Shown: piece after piece, positions 46,997 through 59,097 of the stretch
Layout: each line of letters opens with the position of its first letter
Position numbering within the stretch: position 1 is the stretch's first letter
NCBI GenBank assembly: GCA_020916435.1
Contig: CM037094.1
Location: 82,942,936-83,006,935 of the forward strand
Length of the DNA stretch: 64,000 bases
Direction: 5' to 3'
From: Oxytropis ochrocephala
Taxonomy: Eukaryota > Streptophyta > Magnoliopsida > Fabales > Fabaceae
Position numbers and translations under genes: made by a program
Notes under the pieces: generated by a model
Database searches by the model: none
What the model was told of the DNA's origin: nothing
What the model saw: only the letters and a program-made list of their open reading frames with translations

Positions 46997-48005
46997 AATA
47001 GGGAAGGCTTTGTTTTTTTATACCCCCACCCCATCCCCTCCCACCCCCACCCATTTGTGATATACCGATTTTACCCTTGCCATAAATCACATTTTGACTT
47101 TCATTAAATTCACTCTGACTGGGACCCACATTAATACGCATCATATATACCTCAATGGAAGGTATATACGATTACATTTAATATTTAATGCTGACCTGAA
47201 AAAATACTCATCGTATATATGTCCTTCAAGACATATATACGATTGCATTATTTAATGCTTCGTTGACTACCCATCGTATATATGTCCTTCAAGACATATG
47301 TACGATTGTATTATTAAATGTTTCGTTGACTACCCATCGTATATATGTCTCTCCCACTTGTCCGTTGCCTCCTATTGCCCCACAGTGGTACCAACACTAC
47401 TCACCAGAGTCTGCTTCATAGTTGCATCCGTATGCCGGACGTTTTACCCTATGGCAGTCTATGTGTCCTCCCGTGCAGCCTCCCACTCACAGTGATGCGC
47501 CATGTATCGATTTAGCCGATGATTCTATTGACGACTTGTAGATAGATTCACACCTTTTTTGTATTACACGTGTATATATTACTATATCGCGTTTTTGTAA
47601 TTATACGCGTTTCTTTAATCCAATATATCTACACCGTTGATGTTAATCAAATCACGAGACTTCAAATTATAACTGGTAATAAAATCATAACTGTTAACCA
47701 AAAATAAGGCCATCATATATATCTCTTTTTGGGGCCTATATACGATGGGTAAAAATTTGACATCGTATATATGTCCATTGTGCGTATATACGATTGACTT
47801 AAAACGCATCAATCGTATATACGCACAATGAACATATATACGATGTCAAATTTTTACCCATCGTATATAGGCCCCAAAAAACATATATACGATTCGTGAT
47901 ATTTTGTCAAAAAAACAGATTTTTTGAAGGGCAATTTGGGAATTTCAGTGTGGGTGGGGGTTTAAGGGGAGAGGGTGGGGGTCCAAAAAAAAACCCAATA
48001 GGGAA
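46997..48005 (+). mobile_element. Deletion derivative of the OTU-MULE family
   Basis: The element spans 47006-47996 (991 bp) between 9-bp duplications AATAGGGAA (46997-47005, 47997-48005). Its ends carry poly-T then C-rich arms (TATACCCCCACCCCATCCCC at the left) like those of 49027-53079. It retains the C-terminal tail of the OTU-like ORF in + orientation (near 47350-47540, with PPIAPQ-, MPDV- and DLADDSID-like segments) but no transposase. The interior has many ATCGTATATA palindromic motifs. Confidence 0.85.
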
Positions 48006-48060
48006 TCCACCAACCTCTTGTTGGTTTTGTCAGTTGGTTTCATACAGTGGGTTAACCCAC

Positions 48061-48536
48061 AAAGTCTAAGGCGTTTACTTTTCCCACACCCCCTTCTACT
48101 CTTTCACACCCCTCAACAAATTTTATTCCAAAAATAACCTCGCGTAAAACGCTGTGAGGACGTGTTTAAAGACTGTTCGAACGACATTGTTCGAACACGT
48201 TCGAATGACCTCGTTCGAACAGGTGAAATTACACACAAAAGGGTGTGAAGTCAATATTTAACACACTCGAACGATGTCGTTTGAACGGGTTCGAACAAGG
48301 TCATGCGAGCCTGTTCGCATGACCTCATGCGAACAGGTGAAAAACGCCCAAAGAGAGTGTGAAGTCAAAATTTAACACACTCGAACGATGTCATTCGAAC
48401 CTGTTCGAAGACCCGTGTTCGAACAGGTGAAATTTCGTGAAAAAAAGAGGTTTTGGCTGGCCTTTTGGTATTTTCACACCCTTGTGGGGTGTGTTTTGAG
48501 TAGGAGGGGTGTGGGAAAAACAATAGCCAAGCCTAA
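48061..48536. mobile_element. Small non-autonomous relative of the PMD-MULE family
   Basis: The element spans about 48070-48528 (459 bp), with ends GGCGTTTACTTTTCCCACAC and complement GGCTATTGTTTTTCCCACAC. They match the ends of the 4.3-kb elements. The flanks AAGTCTAA and AAGCCTAA suggest an 8-9 bp duplication with a mismatch. The interior consists largely of GTTCGAAC-type palindromes in alternating orientation. Confidence 0.75.
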
Positions 48537-48599
48537 ACTTCCATATTCTATGGGCTATGTGGGTTGTGGGCTTAAAAGCCTTCTAGCAGGTGGGACAAG

Positions 48600-48952
48600 A
48601 AAAGTAGGGTCCATGCTTCGTACAACCCCCTAGCTACTCACTAGAACCCCCATATCACCCTTTATTCCCAAAATACCCCTGAACGGTGGAGAGGGTTCGG
48701 CGCACGGCTGATCGATTTGGACCGGCACACGCTTGGTCGAACTTAGTCAAAACATAATTTGGGGTGTCTGAGTAAATTTTGACTGGTTCGGCGCAGCGAG
48801 ATTTGATCAAGTTCGATCAACCGTGCGCTGAACCGTGCATAATCTTTAAAAAAAATAAAACCAAATTTCAGTAAGGGCTTTTGGTCTTTTCACACCAAAA
48901 AGAGGGTTCTAGTGAGTAGCGGGGGTTGTACGAAACACGAGCCAAAAGTAGG
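48600..48952. mobile_element. MULE-type MITE with 9-bp duplication
   Basis: The element spans 48609-48943 (335 bp) between AAAAGTAGG copies (48600-48608, 48944-48952). Terminal arms TTCGTACAACCCCC and ACTCACTAGAACCC are inverted at the right end. It has no coding capacity and is distinct in sequence from the neighbouring MULE families. Confidence 0.85.
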
Positions 48953-49484
48953 ACTTCAATTACCAGTTTGATGGGTTTACCCATGAGCCTGAGGCCTAAA
49001 TGACAACTCTATCACAATACCAACATGGGTTTTTTCTTTTGTACCCCCACCCATTCCTCTAACACCCCCACCCAAAACGAAATCCCCAAAATGCCCTTCA
49101 AAAAATCTTTTTTTTTTCACTAAATTACACGAATCGTATATATCTCTTTTGGGGCATATATACGATGGGGAAAATTTAGACATCGTATATATGTTAATTG
49201 TGCGTATATACGATTGATGCGTTTTAAGTCAATCGTATATACGCAAAATGAACGTATATACGATGGGTAAAAATTTGACATCGTATATATGTCCCAAAAG
49301 AGATATATACGATGGGCTTTGGTTTTGTTAGCGATTATGATTTTATTACGATTATAATTTGAAGTCTCGCGATTTGATTAACATCAACGATGACGTAGTG
49401 CTATTGGATAAAGTAAACGCGTATAATTACAAAAACGCGATATAGTATATATACACGTGTAATACAAAAAATGTGTGAATCTAT

Positions 49485-50335
49485 CTACAAGCCGTCAATA
49501 GAATCATCGGCTAAATCTATACATCTAGACGCATCATTTGTGAGTGAGAGGCGCACGGGAGGACACATAGGCTCGCCATAGGGTAAAACGTCCAGGCATA
49601 CGGATGCAACCATGAAGCGGACTCGTGACGTAGTCTTTGGTACCACTTGTGGGGCAATAGGAGGCAACAGACAAGTGGGAGAGATTGAAAGATTCAACTA
49701 GTGTACATTTTGCTTGTTCAGAACAGATATGATTTTCAACTTAGATGAACTGTAAGTACCTCTCAAAGGCAGATAAGTGAAATTCATAGGTAAAGAAAAC
49801 TGAACCAATGCAACATTATACCTGGTTGCAACCATATACCCCATCTCAGGCAAATTAAACCACTTTGACTCGGTGACGTCAGTATGACTCGATAGTTAAA
49901 GCTTTGCGAAGCTCTAACGATCGGTTCTTCCCAAACATGTCGAATACAAGGTTTCGTCCTTTGTTTCTGAATCAAAGCTTGCCTAATCGAGAGGCCGTGA
50001 GTCCTCACCCATGTCAAGTCCAACCCCGATCGCTTTAAAAGCGCGATTCACTGAGTCACCTTCAACATCAACAATTTTTTCAATATAGTTGCGCATGTGT
50101 GCCGGAACAAACGGTAAGTGGATTTTAGTCTCATTATGCGTGATAAGACTCTAGAAGCACCCTGAGATAATTTGGTTGACCGCTGTGTAGGAATTTTGGA
50201 AGCCCCGGATTCTTGGCCTGTTTTACCTCTCATCCACGTGCTCCCACCCGGAAGGATCACGCTTAGCATCAAAAATTTCCTTTTTTTTCTTCTTTGGTGC
50301 ACCTTTCGTTCGACTTTTGAAATAGGTGCAACCAT
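49485..50335 (-). pseudogene. OTU-like cysteine protease domain of a MULE, broken
   Basis: Minus-strand pieces show the pattern of the OTU-like domain carried by some plant MULEs. First a KxKGAPKKKKKGNF-like basic leader (near 50330-50280), then NYIEKIVDVEGDS (near 50100-50060), LDMGEDS and LIQKQRTKPCIRH. Then comes KWFNLPEMGYMVATRYNV (near 49870-49815), FTYLPLRG, and a tail ending DLADDSIDGL at 49485. The catalytic GDGNC-type motif expected after VEGD is not preserved (the cysteine is missing), and stops and frameshifts are present. OTU domains are deubiquitinase-like; the role in MULEs is unknown. Confidence 0.6.
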
Positions 50336-50894
50336 AGAAGAAGTAGAAGGAAAGCTATCTCATTCACCGCCTCTTAATAAGAAACTTCTCCTCCTCACTC
50401 ACTTTATTAAATCTTGCCAAGATAGCATCAAAGCGGTAAGAAATATCGCATCCGGATGATTTATCCCGAGTGGATTTATCATCTATTGCATCCAAACTCA
50501 ATCTGTTTCCGGTGATCATCAACAACGATGAAGCGGAATAGAATTAGGAAGCATGAAAAATACCTATCTCACAAGCACAAGGAAGTAGATGTGTCTTCCT
50601 TTGAATGCACCGCACCGCCGCTTTGTCGTATCCAACCCCGATTTCGACCTTTCAAACTCATTGACCATGTGTCTCGATGCGAGATAAAGAAACAAGTCCT
50701 TGAAGATTTTTAAACGATTGGAATATTGGACTTGACTTCAATTCTCAGCGATGCTTCGTTGAAAAGACCCGATAATTTGATCAAAATGTATTGCCAAAGA
50801 TGTCATCAATAGATATCAAACATTTTGATAAATCACCCTTCGAAGTCTTCAATTGTCTTTTCAAAGACCAATGCAAGGATTCCGCTCGAAATAT

Positions 50895-51247
50895 GTTCAA
50901 GTGTCAAAAAAATCGATTAACGGATAGAAATAATAAACAAGTGTCAAAGAATTTTAATCGAAAAAAAAAATATGTCCACGTGTCAAAAAAATCGAGTAAC
51001 GGATAGAAATAATAAACAAGTGTCAAAGAATTTTAATCGATAAAAAAAAATATGTCCACGTGTCAAAAAAATCGAGTAACGGATAGAAATAATAAACAAG
51101 TGTCAAAGAATTTTAATCGACAAAAAAATATGTCCACGTGTCAAAAAAATCGAGTAACGGATAGAAATAATAAACAAGTGTCAAAGAATTTTAATCGACA
51201 AAAAAAAATATGTCCACGTGTCAAAAATCGATTAACGGATAGAAATA
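50895..51247. repeat. Tandem repeat, period about 79 bp, about 4.5 copies
   Basis: Units begin at GTGTCAAAAA: 50901, 50980, 51060, 51138 and 51218 (periods 79, 80, 78, 80). Each unit contains TCGA(G/T)TAACGGATAGAAA and AATAAACAAGTGTCAAAGAA. Differences are mostly in A-run length. Confidence 0.95.
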
Positions 51248-51414
51248 CCGTTGGTTGTCGAATTCCCCAAGTGTGGGATCTGGTTAGTCCATCTTTGAGA
51301 TAAATCGCTCCTTGTGCGTGGTCAACCATGTGTCGTGCACATATTTAATGAGAGCGGGTTTATCGAGAGCAAGCAAACCTCAAAAACTTCAGATTAGATA
51401 GATAGTGTGACTCA

Positions 51415-52330
51415 TCAGCGAGAATCAATAATACATAGCCGAGAGAGATTCGACCTCCTCCCGTCTATCCTTGTGAACCAACTCCTTAATCTTGGCTTTG
51501 ACATTTTTGTAACATGCCAATGACACAATAAATTTGTAGCAGCAGGAAAGACATCAAGAATAGCGGATATACTGGTAGAGATCTCTGTCATCAAGAAAAC
51601 TCGAGGATGAATAGAATGCAACTCACATATACCTCGCATCCGCTCCAATACCCAAGAAAAATGAATAGCAAGCTCCCGCCCAATATAAGCAAATGCAACG
51701 TGGAAGCTTATCTCGGTGTTTGTGACTCCCACAACTGTAGAAGAGGCAAATTATATCTGTTGGTCTTGTAGGTTGAGTCAAGAATGAGAACTTTGGGAAA
51801 CAACTTCGAGCAACTTTATAGAAGTGGGATGAGCCCACATGATATCACCGGCGACATCAGTTGCGGAATCTTTCTAGACCAACATAGATAATTATGGGAT
51901 TCAATCAATCTCAACACCTCACGAATGTCCGTTCTAGGACCCTCTTTGTAGACCGGTGTTTGTGGACGACGCCTATAAACTTGACGAAGACTAGTCACAT
52001 TCTCCGGATCTAGCTTCTTCAAAGCAATAATAGTAGCTTTGGTCCGACATCAAGATCCGCATGCTCGTTAACTGAGAGCCTTTTGCGCCTCGGGCGGATG
52101 CCCAAATAAACAAGTACCAGCGGAAGTTTTTGAGCAACTCGTGCGTGTGTCTACCACATTTAACCGTGACACACCAACCCCACGGCTAACGGTCTGCAAG
52201 TAGCTTTCAATCTAAAAAGGACGACCTCTCCTTTTAGAACCGAAAAACCCTTGAATCATTAGTAAACCCGCCTTGTTTGTCGTGACCAAAAACAACCTTA
52301 TCTCGCCTTCCCCTCTTTCCAATTTGCTTT
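51415..52330 (-). pseudogene. MULE/FAR1-type transposase, broken
   Basis: Minus-strand pieces occur in family order. A zinc-binding N-terminal part ends WGWCVTVKCGRHTHELLKNF (near 52180-52120). Then come KKLDPENVTSLRQVYRRR and YKEGPRTDIREVLRLIE (52022-51905), then a WAHPTSIKL/STYKTNRYNLPLLQ region (51845-51740) across frames. The MULE core follows: GVTNTEISFHVAFAYIGREL, then LCHWHVTKM (51732-51415). Proteins of this family cut and paste Mutator-like elements in the nucleus. At least three frame changes separate the pieces, so the copy is not autonomous. Confidence 0.75.
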
Positions 52331-53660
52331 CTCGGATCTCACAACAACAACAACTACACCGATAGTTCTACCAATGACTTTGGCCGCTCCTCCACGACTG
52401 TCGTGTAGAAAATATCTACAAAATATATAACTTACTAAGTACTTAAGTAAATTAATTCCATTTACCAAACTTGAGTAACAAAATTATACCGTATCCGTCG
52501 TGAAAGTTAATGTAGTATCAATATCAACGTAGCGCCAACCGAGAGTCGGCATCTCACCGTTTGAGGCGGGTCAATATCTGTTCCAACAAAGCAGATAACA
52601 ACTCATTAAAAAAAAAAAAAAAAGCCCGATCGTATATACCTCCTCTACCATGTATATACGATGGGTATTATTTCACATCGTATATACATGGCCCGGATGT
52701 ATATATACGATTAGATCTTCAAAGCCCACTCGTATATAACCTATATACGATGGGTAGTCAACAAGCATTTAATAATGCAATCGTATATATGCCTTGAAGG
52801 ACATATATACGATGAGTAGTCAACGAAGATTTAATATCGCAATCGTATATATGTCTTGAATGACATATATACGATGAAGTAGTTTTCGCGTCGGCGTTCA
52901 TTAATTAATGTAATCGTATATACCTTCCATCGAGGTATATACGATGCGTTATATAGTGGGTCCCAGTCAGAGAGAATTAATGAAAGTCAAAAACTGATTT
53001 AATGCCAGAGGTAAAATGGGTATATCACAAATGGGTGGGGGTGGGAGGGGATGGGGTGGGGGTATAAAAGAAAAAACCCTACCAACATATATCATCACCC
53101 AAAAAAATCGTATAAAAGGACGATATCCTCACCACCACCCACATGCATTAAAATAATAACTTTAAACCCCGATAAAAAAAACACATTCACACCAAAAATT
53201 TGTAGAAAAGGTTAAAACAAAGTAAATACTTACTTTTATATAGTTATTCCAGTAGTAACCAAAAATGTTGTCACCTAATTTCATGTAGAACCTAAGCATT
53301 CTTTGTTTTATATGAAACCCTAAATCGCTTGATCTTCTCTCGAATTCAATCTTATGTTTTATGTGTTTCTTATTGCTTTTATGGAGCCTCTATGCGAAAT
53401 GACACGTAAATGTTCACACCATAATTGTAACAAGACACATAGGCCTTTTTTTAATCGTAACGTGGATTGATTTTTTTTGTTTTTTTGTTGAGGGAAACGT
53501 GAATTGATTAAAAACCAACAAATCTTAACACCGTAAAACATAAAGGTTCAATTTAAAGTAAAAGATAAGAGTTTAATTGGTATACACTGTCGGTGCAAAT
53601 AGTTTTACACAATCAATCAATTAAAATTAAAATTCACAATACGAATGATTTGTAAGGTAA

Positions 53661-54282
53661 TCTAATATCTATTTATACAAACAAACTTCCTATGAAATTA
53701 CCAATTTAAATCTCTTATTAACATGACACATATATAATTTAAGGGTAAATTGTCATTACTCACTATTTCTCTCTTTTTCTTCTTCCACTCTCTTTCTTCT
53801 TACATTCTCTTTCTTTCTTTTCACTTTTCTCCTACACTCTTTTTCTTCTTTTTTCCATTTTACTTTTCTCATAAACAATTGTTTTTTTTCTCCAAAATCG
53901 GTTTACACTCTTATTGAAAATCTACTATCACCTCTAATTGATAATTTACTATATGTTATAATCTACTAATCAACTAAAATAATCAATTGAAACTACGAGA
54001 TTGCTGCAATAATATATAAAAAAAACACGGGATAACTGCACTAATATATAAAAACACACGAGATTAATATTTGTCATTGATAATTAAATTTTTTGAAGAC
54101 TACTATTACAAACCTACTATCTAAAAAATAGAAGACTTAATGACTATTCAAACTACTAATTAATATTTAAAATAAATATTTCTTATTAATAATCTGCTAT
54201 CTAAATTTAATTATCTATTATAATCTACTAATCAACTAAAATAATCAAATAAAACTACGAGATAATCATAGATCGATATATA

Positions 54283-54354
<72 letters not shown>

Positions 54355-55277
54355 CGGGATAACTGCAATGATATATAAAAAACACGGGATTAATATTTGT
54401 CATTGATAATTATAATTTTTGAAGACCACTATAAACTCACTATCTAAAAAAACAAGAAGACTTAATGACTATATAAATTGATTAATATTTAAAACACACG
54501 TGACAAATATTTTTCACTAATACCTAAAAAAGGACAATTGTCACTGATATATAAAAAAACACGGGATAAATTAAATATCTCTTATTGATAATCTACTATT
54601 CATTGTTTACTATCTACTATAATTTACTAATCCACTAAAATAATCAATTGAGACTACGAGATAACTACAATGATATATAAAAAAACACGGGATAACTGTA
54701 CTAATTTATAAAAACACAAGATTAATATTTGTCATTAGTAATTAAAATTTGTGAAGACTACTATAAACCTATCTACTATATAAAAAACCAGAAGATTTAA
54801 TGACTATTCAAACTACTGATTAATATTTAAAACAAATATTTCTTATTGATAATACTATCTCTCTTTTACTATCTACTATAATCTACTAATTAACTATAAT
54901 AACAATTGAAACTAAGGGATAACTGCACTGATATATAAAAAATACGAGATTAATATTTATCATTGATAATTAAAAATGACAAATAATTGTCACTAATACC
55001 TAAGAAATGATTGCACTGATAATTTACACGGGATAACTGGACTGATAATTTAAAACATACGTGACAAATATTTGTCACTAATACCTAAAAAATGACAAAT
55101 AATTGTGACTGATATATAAAAAACACGGGATAAATATTTCTTATTGATAATGTAATATTTATCTTTTACTATCTACTAATAAACTCAAATAATCAATTGA
55201 GACTATGAGATAATTGCACTAATACATAAAAATCCGGGATAACTTTACTGATATATAAAAAAATACAGGGATAACTG

Positions 55278-55334
<57 letters not shown>

Positions 55335-55581
55335 AACACAAGATCGATAACTGCACTGATATATAAAAAACACGGGAAAAATGCATAGATTGTTTTTAAA
55401 TGATATTTTACATTTTTAGATTTTAATATTTATCTATTTTTTATTTGAAACTTCTTTTTTATCTACTTTAGTTTTGTCTTTATTTTCACGGGATAATGTT
55501 CAAATTATTTAAATATCGTCTAAGTTCATTTATAAAAAGAACACGACAACACCCCGTGCGTATTCACGGGTATCCTACTAG
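53661..55581 (+). mobile_element. Non-autonomous Helitron in segmental copy B
   Basis: It begins TCTAATATCTATTTATAC after an A (53660) and ends CTAG (55578-55581) before a T. The hairpin ACCCCGTGCGTATTCACGGG lies about 6 bp inside the 3' end. At the paralogous site in copy A (about 31970-31980) the flanks are joined as AAGGTAGTTGG versus AAGGTAA/TTGG here, which supports the boundaries. The interior is AT-rich and composed of diverged repeats of a unit with AAAACACGGGATAACTGCA and ATATTTGTCATTGATAATTA. Confidence 0.75.
53940..55420. repeat. Diverged repeat array inside the Helitron
   Basis: About eight to ten irregular copies of a unit including CACGGGATAACTGCACTGAT, TAATATTTGTCATTGATAAT and ACTATCTACTATAATCTACT. 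Unit length is variable. A (TA)n run lies at about 54284-54349 and a (CA)n run at about 55279-55322. Confidence 0.8.
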
Positions 55582-57851
55582 TTGGAATGAAAACAAATGT
55601 TTTTTTTCCTGATGTGTTGTTTCTTAATTGGTTGATGTTGTAAAAAATCTCTTACAACAACTATATATAAATTAAATCCAAAACATAAATGACAAGCTTG
55701 AACTTTAAATATAGTTGAAGAACTTCAGGTGCAAAGAAAAAAACAATGCAACAATGGAGTAAAGTAACTGATTTTTCTTAAAGTGACTAATTTAGTGTGT
55801 TCGGACTTATATGAAGCTTTATTATTATATGATGATTATATGATATGATAGATGTATAGATTAAAAATAGATAAAGGGTATGAAATATCTGTGGGTCCTA
55901 CCGTGTTTGGCAAGAGAACAAAGCCAACGTGTTGATCTCAAATAAATACAAGGTGAAGTAGTTCGTTCCCAAACAAACGCAGCGTTAAACATCTCTGATC
56001 TGATGTTATGTTACCTTCTACCCAACAACAAGAAAATCATTTTATTGCTTCCCCTATTTGTCATCTTCAGATGTAAATGTAATCCATTTCACTCTTTTTT
56101 ATTTTTCAATAGATAACATTGTTTTCCTCAAAGCATGATTTTCTCAAGGATTGGGCACTCTCTCTCGCGCTCTTCTAGCGTTAGAGTAAGCTTTCGTTTC
56201 TCTTCATTTGAATTCGTTACTCATTTAACTAACCCAAAAGAAGCTAACTTTGATGATGCTTTATAATATTGCGTCATAGAATATTTTACACGGTGATCGG
56301 AGATTGGGAATCCTTTATGGACCGCCGCGAATTTGTGTCTATTCCGATGGAGAGGAAGGGGGATTAGGGTTTTTCAAGGGTTACGTATCTTCTGCTGTAG
56401 CTCGCAGCAATGGTCTCCTTTCTAATTTGCCTGATTTTAAATCTGTTGCTGCAAACCCTCCTAGGCTTTACCGCATGTTTTCCAGTGAATCCCCAAAGAA
56501 GAAGAGTAAGTTATGGTTTTTATTACTTACCCTTAATTGTTAGTGTGTATGCTTACTTGTTTAGTGTGAGGAGAATGAAAATGCTTTTATTGCTTTTAGC
56601 TGTTAAGCTCCTCTCCCATGCTTCAGTTAGCTAGCGTTCTGATTAGTATCTCTCGTTTTTGGCAGATTATGAGAACTTTTATCCCAAGGAAAAGAAGGAA
56701 GTTCCAAAGGAAGATGATAAAAAGAATGAGTCCAAAGGTAAAAAAGGAATCTGGAAGCTGTTACCGCAAATTATTTGAGAATGGTGGCCATAATTGATGT
56801 GATGAATAATGTGGAAAGACTCCATTCTTACAAGTTACACATTACTCATGTATGCTTGTGTGTTTGTGATACATAGTTCATAGAGCTTTTTGTTACATGA
56901 TATTAGCTAGCTATAACTGCATATGTAAATTTCTGTCTTATTGGGACTTGATGATTCAAGTAGTGTGGAGTTGGTTTACTTGTATTTTGTTTGACTCTAG
57001 ACTTTATTTTAGAGTTGATTTTTTAAAAGCATTTACTACATAAAGTTCTTTATGATCCAAAGATTGAGAACCAAGTATGATCCTTCTTAGACCGGGCCAG
57101 GCTTATAACGTGTTGGGTTCAAAGCTTCCACTATAACTTTACTCTTGATGGGAGATTTTGGGCTCTGAAGCACATCTTTCAATTCTTACAATGTTTGTGT
57201 CTGAATTATTCATCTATATGCATTCTAGTTTATCATGCAATGAATGAGGTATCACCAACTTTTTAAACTTGAGTTCACGTTTTGGTTTCAGATGAGTCGG
57301 AGTCAAAAACAGATGAACATGAAAGTTTTCAAGAAGCTTTCATGAAACAATTTCAAAATTTTATCACCCCATTGTTGGTGATGGCACTATTTCTTTCATC
57401 CCTTTCTTTTGGTAGGCCTGCTGGGCAGCAGGTAAGCATAACTTCAAAGTTCAAACAATTTAGCAGGACCAGTTGTTGTTTTAATTTGTGCACGTGGTGA
57501 AGTTGGTTAGAGTTGAGGACTTGAGACATATGAATATCATCATTTCATATGATGAGTGCAATGGTTTCAAATTCATGAAATGAATATTGTGATGCTTCAC
57601 AGTTTACACATTATGCAACTATGATCTTCATTCTGTTAAAGTCTGATATAAGATTGTAGACTTTCATTTTATTATTATTAAAATCTAAATAGTACAAAGG
57701 AGGTGCACTGTATATATAGTGCAGCTTTACAAGAGAGAGAATTAGATCCTAACTAACTTAGTTTCTAACTAACAATTAGTTAGGCAGTTACTAACTAATA
57801 ACTACACTAACTGTACAACAGAATACAATAAGATACAATCATGTGTATACT

Positions 57852-59087
57852 CTAACAGTCCCCCACAAGCTCAGCTGGACTAGACACAGTGAGCTTGTCA
57901 CGAAGACGACAGAAATTATTCCTGCTGAGGGGTTTGGTTAAGATATCAGCGACCTGAGCTGCTGCAGGAACATAGGAGACAATAAGAGACCCATTGAGTA
58001 CTTTTTCCCGAACAAAGAAAATGTCCAATTCCATGTGTTTGGTCCGAGAGTGCAGAACAGGATTATGGCTTAGAGCAACAGTGCTCTGGTTGTCACAGAA
58101 AATAATAGGTGCAGAAACTGAAATATGCAGCTCATGAAGGAGAGATTGGAGCCAAAGAACCTCAGTTGCAGCTAAGGCAAGGCTGCGGTATTCAGCCTCA
58201 GCAGTGGATTTTGCTACCAAATTTTGCTTTCTAGACCACCAAGATACAAGATTTGGACCGAGGTAAATACAAGCACCTGATGTAGACCTTCGGTCATCAA
58301 TATCAGAGGCCCAATCTGGATCACAATATGCAGTAATACCAATAGGAGAGGCAGCAGTTGCTGGTTTAAGGGTGAGACCTAGATCAAGAGTATGCTTCAA
58401 GTATCTGAGAATTCTTTTAACAACTGTCCAATGAGATTGAAGAGGAGCAGACATAAACTGACAAACTTTGTTGACACAATATCCTAACTCCGGTCTCGTG
58501 ATGGTCACATATTGAAGGGCACCAACAATGCTACGATAGAGATGAGGATCTTCAAAAGTATCATTCCCATGTTTGGAGAGTTTAAGATTTGCTGGTAAAG
58601 GTGTTGAAATACCTTTGCAATCAGTCATACCTGCCCTATGAAGCACATCTTTAATATATTTAGTTTGCGAGAGATGCAGGAAACCCGAAGCAGTGGGCTT
58701 GCATTCTATGCCCAGGAAATAGTCCAAAGAGCCTAATTGTTTGAGGGAGTAGGCTTTTTGCAGCTGTTGGATTACTAAATTGATAGCAATGTTGGAAGAA
58801 CCGGTAACAATGATGTCATCAACGTAAATAAGGACCAAAATACAGCAGCCACGTTTATTAAAATAGAGAAGAGAAGGATCACACTTGGATTGTGAAAAAC
58901 CAACAGATAGGAGAGTCTTGGTGAGGCTCTCATACCAAGCACGCGGAGCTTGCTTAAGACCATAGATTGCCTTTTTTAAGTGACAAACCAAAGAGGGATC
59001 ACCTTGAGTAAAACCGGGAGGTTGTTGCATATAGACATCTTCTTTGAGGTGACCATGGAGAAACGCATTATTAACATTTTTTAAGAT
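57852..59087 (-). pseudogene. Copia reverse transcriptase and RNase H, C-terminal part
   Basis: An uninterrupted frame from 59030 to 57852, with coding similarity extending upstream to about 59087 (NVNNAFLHGHLKEDVYMQQP). It includes KKAIYGLKQAPRAWYE, the catalytic YVDD box (LIYVDDIIVTGSS), FLGIE, then the RNase H part with WASDIDDRRSTSG, WWSRKQNLVAKSTAEAEYRS and the terminal ADILTKPLS. The first catalytic aspartate region and everything upstream are missing, so it cannot act alone. The long intact frame agrees with a young insertion. Confidence 0.9.
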
Positions 59088-59097
59088 CCTTCAAACT

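Larger units (their letters stand above)
49018..53088 (-). mobile_element. MULE with FAR1/MULE transposase and OTU-like gene remnants
   Basis: The element spans 49027-53079 (4053 bp) between exact 9-bp duplications TACCAACAT (49018-49026, 53080-53088). Terminal arms begin GGGTTTTTTCTTTTGTACCC / GGGTTTTTTCTTTTATACCC, followed by C-rich sequence and a few hundred bp of ATCGTATATA palindromes at each end. Minus-strand remnants of a MULE transposase (52330-51415) and an OTU-like protease domain (50335-49485) lie inside, separated by a 79-bp tandem repeat. Confidence 0.92.

Noticed and set aside
50895..51247. CRISPR-like array
   Set aside because: Units are contiguous tandem copies without unique spacers, in a plant transposon.
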